This document shows positions 7,217-12,252 of a stretch of 12,252 nt of DNA, in pieces; position 1 is the stretch's first letter; each line of letters begins with the position of its first letter. The notes beneath the pieces were generated by a model that was given only the letters and a program-made list of their open reading frames with translations, was not told where the DNA came from and made no database searches. Position numbers and translations under genes: made by a program. Origin of the DNA: CAZKNF01 sp964554105 (lineage in GTDB: Bacteria; Bacteroidota; Rhodothermia; Rhodothermales; VXPQ01); assembly GCA_964554105.1 (NCBI GenBank), contig CAZKNF010000086.1, positions 1 through 12,252 on the forward strand. Reading direction: 5' to 3'.

Positions 7217-7747
7217 ATGCAGCCCCTCCGCATCCTTCTCCTTGTCATCTTCTGCGGCTGCGCGTCTCAGGGGTCGGAGCTCGTCTCCTATGATCAGTCC
7301 GCCGACCGGACCACCTTCGTCTCGCCGAAGCTGTATGCCGGCAGCGTCGGTATGAGCGGGGGGCTCGCGAGCGGCCACCGCGTCATGATACAGGCATTCG
7401 CCTCCTGCCCGGGCAGCGAGTGCACCCCATCCGAAGTTGAAATTGCATTCTTCAATGACAGCAGCGCCGATCTCAATCTGGATTACCGACGCATCGCCTT
7501 CGAATTCGTCGGAGGCAGCATGAATTGGGAGGACGAAGGGCGTGAAACCGAGCCGGCGTATTACAGCGTGCCGCGCGGGGAGTTCATTCGCGTACCCGTT
7601 TCGAGAGGTCATTTCGAGCTGATGGCGAATTCCCCCCGCATGGAGATCATTTTCGGACGTACCGGTACGACCGTGATTCGGATGCCGCACGCGCGGCGCG
7701 AACCGCTGCGCGAAATGGCTGAGACCATGGGAGGACGGGAGTCATGA
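7217..7747 (+). CDS. Small putative lipoprotein of unknown function
   Basis: This 176-residue protein opens with a short hydrophobic leader (LRILLLVIFCGCAS). C15 is the likely lipidated cysteine, although the box FCGC is not ideal. The mature part appears to be a single beta-sandwich: alternating hydrophobic strands such as VEIAFFNDSSADLNLDY, RRIAFEFVGG, FIRVPVSRGHFEL and RMEIIFG. C64 and C69 could form a disulfide. The pattern of a conserved strand followed by 'FxNDSSADLxLDY' recalls proteins describing unequal surface residues in small immunoglobulin-like domains, but no family can be named. The ATG at 7217 lacks a good ribosome binding site. It lies 55 bp after the preceding secreted protein and its stop overlaps a possible small ORF as ATGA. 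Confidence 0.7.
   Translation: MQPLRILLLVIFCGCASQGSELVSYDQSADRTTFVSPKLYAGSVGMSGGLASGHRVMIQAFASCPGSECTPSEVEIAFFNDSSADLNLDYRRIAFEFVGGSMNWEDEGRETEPAYYSVPRGEFIRVPVSRGHFELMANSPRMEIIFGRTGTTVIRMPHARREPLREMAETMGGRES
7729..7734 (+). promoter_or_regulatory. Strong Shine-Dalgarno-like site before a small ORF
   Basis: GGGAGG lies 9 bases before the ATG at 7744, inside the 3' end of the lipoprotein gene. It is one of the better ribosome binding sites in a window where most genes lack one. Because it also encodes Gly-Gly-Arg of the lipoprotein, its occurrence could be chance. Confidence 0.35.
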
Positions 7748-7902
7748 ACGACGGATGCGTCCAACAGCTGCCGGCCGCTACTCGTCGAAGGGTGCCCAGC
7801 TTGATTACGGGCGGTCCTGTTCGCTACGAAGGCCAGATAGTCTGGTTAGCCGGCACTGCGCGTGCCCTCGTTACGGTCACAAGCTACAGCTTCAGCAGGT
7901 AG
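7744..7902 (+). CDS. Possible 52-residue coupled small protein
   Basis: The ATG at 7744 overlaps the TGA of the lipoprotein gene as ATGA, a classic coupling arrangement, and is preceded by GGGAGG. The ORF ends with TAG at 7900-7902, overlapping the 3' end of the convergent membrane-protein gene by 19 bases. The product begins MNDGCVQQLPAATRRRVPSL and has a mildly hydrophobic middle (GQIVWLAGTARALVTV). No family is recognised. Without a homologue it may simply be an open stretch in a GC-rich spacer. Confidence 0.3.
   Translation: MNDGCVQQLPAATRRRVPSLITGGPVRYEGQIVWLAGTARALVTVTSYSFSR
7831..7866. terminator. Two short hairpins between convergent genes
   Basis: CCAGA (7833-7837) pairs with TCTGG (7841-7845) around a 3-base loop, and G-T pairs could lengthen the stem. 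Just beyond it, GGCAC (7852-7856) pairs with GTGCC (7862-7866). They lie in the 136 bp gap between the lipoprotein gene and the convergent membrane-protein gene, where a bidirectional terminator is expected. There is no clear T-run on either strand. Confidence 0.3.
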
Positions 7903-9200
7903 CGCTTGCGGCGAAGGAATGCCGCGAACCAGACGACGGCGATGGAGAAAATGATTGCCCGCATGAGACCGGGAATGAATGCCGAGCCGAGCTCCGCGTA
8001 CGGATTCGACGTTCCTAAAATAAAAACGGCGAACGCCAGTCCGGAATAGAAGATCGGGGCCATTATGTACGCCAGAAGGGCGTTCTGTCCGGAGTGTTCG
8101 AGAACATACGTCCAATTTCGCTGATTCAGCACGTCCAGCAGCCAGTAAAAACCTACCCATATCCAGGCTGTGATTGCAGCGCTCCAGAGGCAGAAGGGCA
8201 GCGTTGCGTAGATTTTGTTGATGATAAAGATCTGGTGGATGTCGGCCGCCGCATGCAACAGATGGGCTGCGGCCGCCAGCCCGAGCCCATAGAGGATCGT
8301 CCATTTTACCCGTTCACCGTGCGTCTTAAGACGAGACCCCGGAAGCAGCATGACACCTACCACGACGCCTGAGACGGTGAGTCCGCCGTGCGCTCCGATC
8401 GAACCTGGATTTATCCATTGCGTGAGCAGTCCGGTAAAATAGCCGGATGCATCCGCTACGGCGACGCAGTACAACAGACCCATCGCACCGAGCAGGGCCG
8501 TCGTGTTTCGTCGAGCCAGAAGATAGACTGCGGACGCGGCGAGATACGACCATCCGATGATCCCGAGAATTCCCCACCAGTACGGCCGCAGCTCGATCAC
8601 TCCCGGCGCGTCGGGGCCGCGATAGATCACAGCGAGCGCGAGCAGCATCGCGACGCCGCCCATGCGCATGGCCGTCAACGTCCGCTCCGAGACCGACCAG
8701 CTTGCCGGGGGCGTCAGCCAGACGAGGATGACGCCTGCATACATGAGCAGCGTCCAGAGCGATCGATGCATCACGCCTGCATCGGAGATCTGCTCCGTGT
8801 TGACCATGAAGACGCCGATGATGAGCAGCGAGAGGGTGCGTAGACCTACGTGAATCCACACGCTCATAGGCGATGCCGCCTTCTCAAGCCTCCGCTCCAG
8901 CGCGAAGGGGATCGACATGCCGACGATGAACAGGAAGGCCGGAAAGACGAGGTCGACGAACGTCATGCCGTCGGCATTTGCCGGCTGCACGTGCTTCATC
9001 CAGGCCGGTGCGCCGCTGACGCCTGCCACGTCATTTACGAAGATCATCACGAGGATCGTGAAGCCGCGAAGCGCGTCCAGCGACGCGAGGCGCGCCCCCG
9101 GCACGGCCTCTCTCGAAAAATGGCGAAATGGAGAACGCCTCGCCTCGCGATCCGATTTCGTTAGCGTGGTGGCCAAATGCCTCTCAATCAGGTGAGTCAC
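7884..9200 (-). CDS. NagX/HGSNAT-like membrane acyltransferase (DUF5009)
   Basis: This 438-residue integral membrane protein, with about 11-12 hydrophobic segments, belongs to the DUF5009/DUF1624 (COG4299, NagX-like) group, related to human heparan-alpha-glucosaminide N-acetyltransferase. The hallmark N-terminal block is RLASLDALRGFTILVM, followed by WMKH (H70, a candidate for the acetyl-relay His) and DGMTFVDLVFPAFLFIVGMS. HGSNAT uses cytosolic acetyl-CoA to acetylate terminal glucosamine across a membrane; bacterial NagX has been treated as a chitin-sugar transporter or acyltransferase. Here it may act on glucosamine or glucosamine-ended oligosaccharides in the periplasm (inference). The start is GTG at 9200, because the frame upstream stays open to about 9264 without another usable start; the first ATG is deep inside the conserved block. 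It runs opposite to its neighbours, converging on the lipoprotein gene and diverging from the SusC-like gene. Confidence 0.85.
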   Translation of the reverse strand: MTHLIERHLATTLTKSDREARRSPFRHFSREAVPGARLASLDALRGFTILVMIFVNDVAGVSGAPAWMKHVQPANADGMTFVDLVFPAFLFIVGMSIPFALERRLEKAASPMSVWIHVGLRTLSLLIIGVFMVNTEQISDAGVMHRSLWTLLMYAGVILVWLTPPASWSVSERTLTAMRMGGVAMLLALAVIYRGPDAPGVIELRPYWWGILGIIGWSYLAASAVYLLARRNTTALLGAMGLLYCVAVADASGYFTGLLTQWINPGSIGAHGGLTVSGVVVGVMLLPGSRLKTHGERVKWTILYGLGLAAAAHLLHAAADIHQIFIINKIYATLPFCLWSAAITAWIWVGFYWLLDVLNQRNWTYVLEHSGQNALLAYIMAPIFYSGLAFAVFILGTSNPYAELGSAFIPGLMRAIIFSIAVVWFAAFLRRKRYLLKL

Positions 9201-9242
9201 AGTTACGCCAGCTCTCTCACAACCTGACGGGTGGCGAGGTAC

Positions 9243-9255
9243 CTGGTCGAACCAG
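9243..9255. repeat. Palindrome CTGGT-CGA-ACCAG
   Basis: Two perfect 5-base arms flank a 3-base centre, about 45 bases upstream of the GTG start of the leftward gene. The size and position suit a small operator or a leader hairpin, but arms this short also arise by chance. Confidence 0.35.
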
Positions 9256-9385
9256 CTATTATGTTAGGGCACGCGAATGGTTCTTTACAAGTCCGTCTCA
9301 TTTGCATAACTTGGTGTCCCATCGAGAAAACCACGCTCAGTGCGGATTTTTCGTGTGTCCATGCGGCGCAATGAGCCGACCATGG

Positions 9386-9398
9386 ATTAGAGTCTAAT
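9386..9398. repeat. Palindrome ATTAG-AGT-CTAAT
   Basis: Two perfect 5-base arms flank AGT, with a further G-T pair possible, and the element ends 35 bases before the SusC-like ATG at 9434. It overlaps the best -7-like sequence, so it could be an operator for the receptor gene. No second copy was seen in the window. Confidence 0.35.
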
Positions 9399-9433
9399 TT
9401 CGCGATCACCTTAAATCAATGTACGGGTCAGGC

Positions 9434-12252
9434 ATGATGACCGCTTTGTCCAAGCAATTCTTAGTTCGTCTGTTCGCTCCCCTACTACTCGGGGGGTGCA
9501 TCGTATTGACGTCTACGCCGGCGTTCGCGCAGACCTATACGCTCACGGGTACCGTGACGTCCATGTCCGACGGCGAACCACTTCCAGGTGCAAGCGTCGT
9601 GGAGGTCGGCACCCAGACGGGAGCATCGACTAATCTTCAGGGCGAGTACTCACTAGAATTGACCGACCCGAATGCGACCATTGCCGTATCGTTCATCGGC
9701 TTTCTCACTGAAAGGATTGACGTCGAAGGCCGATCGGAAATCGACGTCGTTTTGGAGGAAGATGTCGGGCAGCTCGAGGAAGTCGTCGTGACCGCATTCG
9801 GCATGGAGCGCCAGCAGCGTGCTCTCGGCTATTCCGTCTCGACCGTCTCCGGCGAGAATCTGCGTGAGGCGCGAGAGACCAACGTCGCCAATTCGCTCTC
9901 CGGCAAGATTGCCGGCGTGGTGGTCAGCAAGCCGGCCACCGGTCCGGCGGGATCCAGCCGCGTCGTGATTCGCGGAAACACGTCGCTCGAGGGGAATAAC
10001 CAGCCGCTGTACGTAGTCGACGGCGTTCCCATCGACAACTCCACCACAGGCCAGGCGGGCATGTGGGGCGGTGTCGACGAGGGTGACGGCATTTCGAGCA
10101 TCAATCCGGATGACGTCGAAAACATCTCCGTACTGAAGGGTCCGTCGGCGGCTGCGCTGTATGGTACGCGCGCACAGAACGGCGTCGTACTCATCACGAC
10201 GAAGACCGGCAGCGCCAACAGCGGCATGCTGGGAGTCGAGTTCAACAGCAACACGACCTTCGAGGACGCGCTTGTCGGCTATTCGGATTTTCAGACCCGT
10301 TACGGTCAGGGCTTTGGGGGTGAAAAACCGGAAGATGTGACGGAGGCTCGCTCCTCCGGGACGTCCAGCTGGGGAGCCCCACTCGACGGGACGGATGTCG
10401 TCCAGTTCGACGGGCAAATGCGTCCGTACTCGCTGGTCGACGATAAGCTCGGACGGTTTTACGAGACGGGCCTAACGACCACGAACTCGCTCGCTCTCAC
10501 CGGCGGTGTCGGTGGAACGACGTTTCGCGCCTCCGGCTCTTATCTCGCCAATGATGCCATCGTGCCGAATTCGTCACTGGATCGCTACTCGCTCAGTCTG
10601 CGGGGCACATCCAACTTCGGGAGCAAGCTGAGCTCGGATGTGAAGCTCACCTATAATTACGAGGATGCCGAAAATCGTTCGCGGCTGTCCGATTCACCGG
10701 GTAATCCGAATTACTCGATCGGAAGACTGCCCACGAACGTGGATCCACAAACCCTCGCGCCCGGGCACGTGGCGAATGATCCGCTCGCCGAACAGGAGTT
10801 CGATAACAACGTGTTTTCGACCAATCCGTACTGGGCGACGAGCAACTTCGTTGCCAGCGATTTCGAGCACCGCTTCATGGGTTTCGGCCTTCTCCGGTAT
10901 CAGCCTCTGGAATGGCTCTCGATTCAAGGTCGCGTAGGCCAGGACTGGTACAACACTCGACTGACGAGCGTTACGCCGTTCGGCACGGCCTACCAACGTG
11001 ACGGCAGCATGAACGAGCGGGACGTGACGAATCTCGAGCGAAACTGGGACTTCCTGATTGCCGCCGACCGCGGGATTACGTCGGACATCGGCATCAATGT
11101 GACTGTCGGTGGAAATCGGATGGATCGGCGCTACGAGCAGCTCTCGCTCGGAGGATCGGCCTTCAACATTCCGACGCTACTGACTGTCAGCAACCTGGCT
11201 AATCAGTCCAGCGGATACGGATTTTCGTCCAAGCGCATTAACTCGCTGTACGGCTCGTCCGAGTTTTCCTTCAGAGACTACTTGTTCTTGACCGTCACGG
11301 GAAGGAACGACTGGTCGTCCACGCTTCCGGAGGACAACAACTCGTATTTTTATCCGTCCTTCAGCGGAAGCTTTGTGTTCTCCGACGTATTCAACGTGCC
11401 TTCCTGGATGGACTTCGGTAAAATCCGAGGCTCATGGGCGCAGGTCGGCGGCGACACCGACCCGTATCGTTTAAATCTGACGTACAGCCTTCGTAACCAC
11501 ACGCACCAGGGTGTGCCTTTGGCGCAAATCACGCAGAACGCGATTCCGCTCGCCGGCCTGAAGCCCTCGCAGAATGAGGGCGTCGAAGCCGGGTTCGAGA
11601 TGCGCTTCTTCTCTAACCGGATTGGAGTGGACTTCGCGTGGTACGATTCGCGCACCACGAATCAGATCCTCAGCACGACCGTCGTCGAGAGCAGTGGGTT
11701 CGGCTCGAAGGTTATTAACGCCGGCGAGATGAAGAACAGCGGCATCGAGCTGATGTTGACCACATCGCCTGTCCGCACAGGGGACCTGAGTTGGGATCTC
11801 GACTTCAACTTCGGTATGAACTCGAACGAAGTCGTCGAACTTACCGAAGGTCTTGAATCGCTGAATCTGGACGAGGCACGAACGCAGAATATCTTCGTTG
11901 TTGCGGAGAAGGGCGAACCGTTCAGCACGCTCAAGGGTCGCAGCTACGTGCGCGACACGAACGGCGACATCGTTCTCGACGGCAATGGAGAGCCACTGCA
12001 GGGTCCCTACGAAGTGCTCGGTGTCGGCGTCCCCGACTGGACCGGCGGCGTCCTGAACACCGTTCGCTATAGGAACCTCTCATTGAGCGCGCTGGTGGAC
12101 ATTAGCTGGGGTGGTGATATGTTCTCCGGCACAAACCAGGGAGCGTACTCTGCGGGACTTCACAAAGCGACCCTCGAAGGCCGCGATGTGTGCGACGAAG
12201 TCGGATACGATGAGCCCTGCTGGGTACCGGAAGGCGTCGTCGATCCTCCGAT
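9434..12252 (+). CDS. SusC/RagA-type TonB-dependent receptor (3' end missing)
   Basis: The frame is open from ATG 9434 to the window edge (939 codons) with no stop; an ATG at 9437 is an alternative. Residues 1-33 form a signal peptide ending TPAFAQ. Residues about 35-110 are the carboxypeptidase-D regulatory-like extension (LTGTVTSMSDGEPLPGASV). LEEVVVTAFG (114-123) follows, then the plug: RALGYSVSTVSGENL, ANSLSGKIAGVVVS, LYVVDGVPIDN (192-202) and GPSAAALYGTRAQNGVVLITTKTG (236-259). The rest is beta-barrel, ending in RYRNLSLSALVDISWGGDMF, which is typical near the SusC C-terminus. The final strands lie outside the window, so the full protein probably has about 1,000-1,050 residues. SusC proteins import oligosaccharides or peptides with a SusD lipoprotein lid, normally encoded next downstream. 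Chitin oligosaccharide is a reasonable but unproven cargo given the neighbours. The ATG has only a weak AGG nearby. Confidence 0.95.
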   Translation, partial: MMTALSKQFLVRLFAPLLLGGCIVLTSTPAFAQTYTLTGTVTSMSDGEPLPGASVVEVGTQTGASTNLQGEYSLELTDPNATIAVSFIGFLTERIDVEGRSEIDVVLEEDVGQLEEVVVTAFGMERQQRALGYSVSTVSGENLREARETNVANSLSGKIAGVVVSKPATGPAGSSRVVIRGNTSLEGNNQPLYVVDGVPIDNSTTGQAGMWGGVDEGDGISSINPDDVENISVLKGPSAAALYGTRAQNGVVLITTKTGSANSGMLGVEFNSNTTFEDALVGYSDFQTRYGQGFGGEKPEDVTEARSSGTSSWGAPLDGTDVVQFDGQMRPYSLVDDKLGRFYETGLTTTNSLALTGGVGGTTFRASGSYLANDAIVPNSSLDRYSLSLRGTSNFGSKLSSDVKLTYNYEDAENRSRLSDSPGNPNYSIGRLPTNVDPQTLAPGHVANDPLAEQEFDNNVFSTNPYWATSNFVASDFEHRFMGFGLLRYQPLEWLSIQGRVGQDWYNTRLTSVTPFGTAYQRDGSMNERDVTNLERNWDFLIAADRGITSDIGINVTVGGNRMDRRYEQLSLGGSAFNIPTLLTVSNLANQSSGYGFSSKRINSLYGSSEFSFRDYLFLTVTGRNDWSSTLPEDNNSYFYPSFSGSFVFSDVFNVPSWMDFGKIRGSWAQVGGDTDPYRLNLTYSLRNHTHQGVPLAQITQNAIPLAGLKPSQNEGVEAGFEMRFFSNRIGVDFAWYDSRTTNQILSTTVVESSGFGSKVINAGEMKNSGIELMLTTSPVRTGDLSWDLDFNFGMNSNEVVELTEGLESLNLDEARTQNIFVVAEKGEPFSTLKGRSYVRDTNGDIVLDGNGEPLQGPYEVLGVGVPDWTGGVLNTVRYRNLSLSALVDISWGGDMFSGTNQGAYSAGLHKATLEGRDVCDEVGYDEPCWVPEGVVDPP

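Larger units (their letters stand above)
9201..9433. promoter_or_regulatory. Divergent intergenic region with two palindromes
   Basis: This 233 bp gap is the largest non-coding stretch in the window and must hold promoters for both the leftward membrane-protein gene and the rightward SusC-like gene. It is more AT-rich than its surroundings. It holds CTGGT-CGA-ACCAG at 9243-9255 and ATTAG-AGT-CTAAT at 9386-9398. TAATTTCG at 9395-9402 matches seven of eight positions of the Bacteroidota -7 consensus TAnnTTTG, but no convincing -33 element is visible at the expected distance. Short ORFs here look non-coding. Confidence 0.5.

Noticed and set aside
9128..9397. 89-codon rightward ORF running from inside the membrane-protein gene into the spacer
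   Set aside because: Its first part is antisense to the N-terminal coding sequence of that gene, and the product has no domain or export signal.
9203..9409. 68-codon leftward ORF ending just before the GTG of the membrane-protein gene
   Set aside because: Position suggested a leader peptide or small partner gene, but the composition is Cys/His/Trp-rich and irregular, and there is no ribosome binding site. The region is more likely promoter DNA.
9491..9502. LGGC in the SusC-like leader as a lipobox
   Set aside because: The hydrophobic core continues past Cys22 and a good signal peptidase I site (AFAQ) follows, as is usual for SusC proteins, so lipidation is unlikely.
9653..10417. 254-codon antisense ORF opposite the SusC-like plug
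   Set aside because: The plug motifs fix the forward frame, and the antisense product shows only low-complexity shadow composition.

Overview
The window suggests a free-living, probably marine or saline member of the Bacteroidota/Rhodothermota/Balneolota group. The reasons are a SusC/RagA-type TonB-dependent receptor with the typical 'ALGYSVSTV' and 'YVVDGVPIDN' motifs, moderately high GC, acidic proteins, and mostly weak or absent Shine-Dalgarno sequences. No rRNA, tRNA, CRISPR array, insertion sequence or phage gene was seen. The assignment rests on style and motifs, not on a search.

Layout. Seven genes run rightward from 115 to 7747. They are a SelA/DgaE-like PLP enzyme with a twin-arginine leader; a secreted amidohydrolase/deacetylase; a CBM9-like carbohydrate-binding protein starting 4 bp after it; a GH18 chitinase lipoprotein; a Tat-type 6-phosphogluconolactonase-like beta-propeller lactonase; a secreted protein of unknown function; and a small lipoprotein of unknown function. 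A possible 52-codon ORF (7744-7902) overlaps the last gene by ATGA. A leftward gene (9200-7884) encodes a polytopic membrane protein of the NagX/HGSNAT-like (DUF5009, COG4299) acyltransferase family. A 233 bp divergent spacer with two short palindromes separates it from the 5' part of a SusC-like receptor, which starts at 9434 and runs off the right edge without its last beta-strands.

How the genes may work together. Nearly every product carries an export signal, so the chemistry encoded here appears to be outside the cytoplasm. The set contains a chitinase, a deacetylase-type hydrolase, a sugar-lactone hydrolase, a PLP enzyme related to D-glucosaminate(-6-P) ammonia-lyase, and a glucosamine acyltransferase-like membrane protein. 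This fits a speculative model in which chitin-derived N-acetylglucosamine is oxidised to its lactone by an enzyme not in this window. The lactone would then be opened, deacetylated and deaminated to 2-keto-3-deoxygluconate in the periplasm. The individual family calls are strong. The pathway, the substrates and the cellular site are inference.
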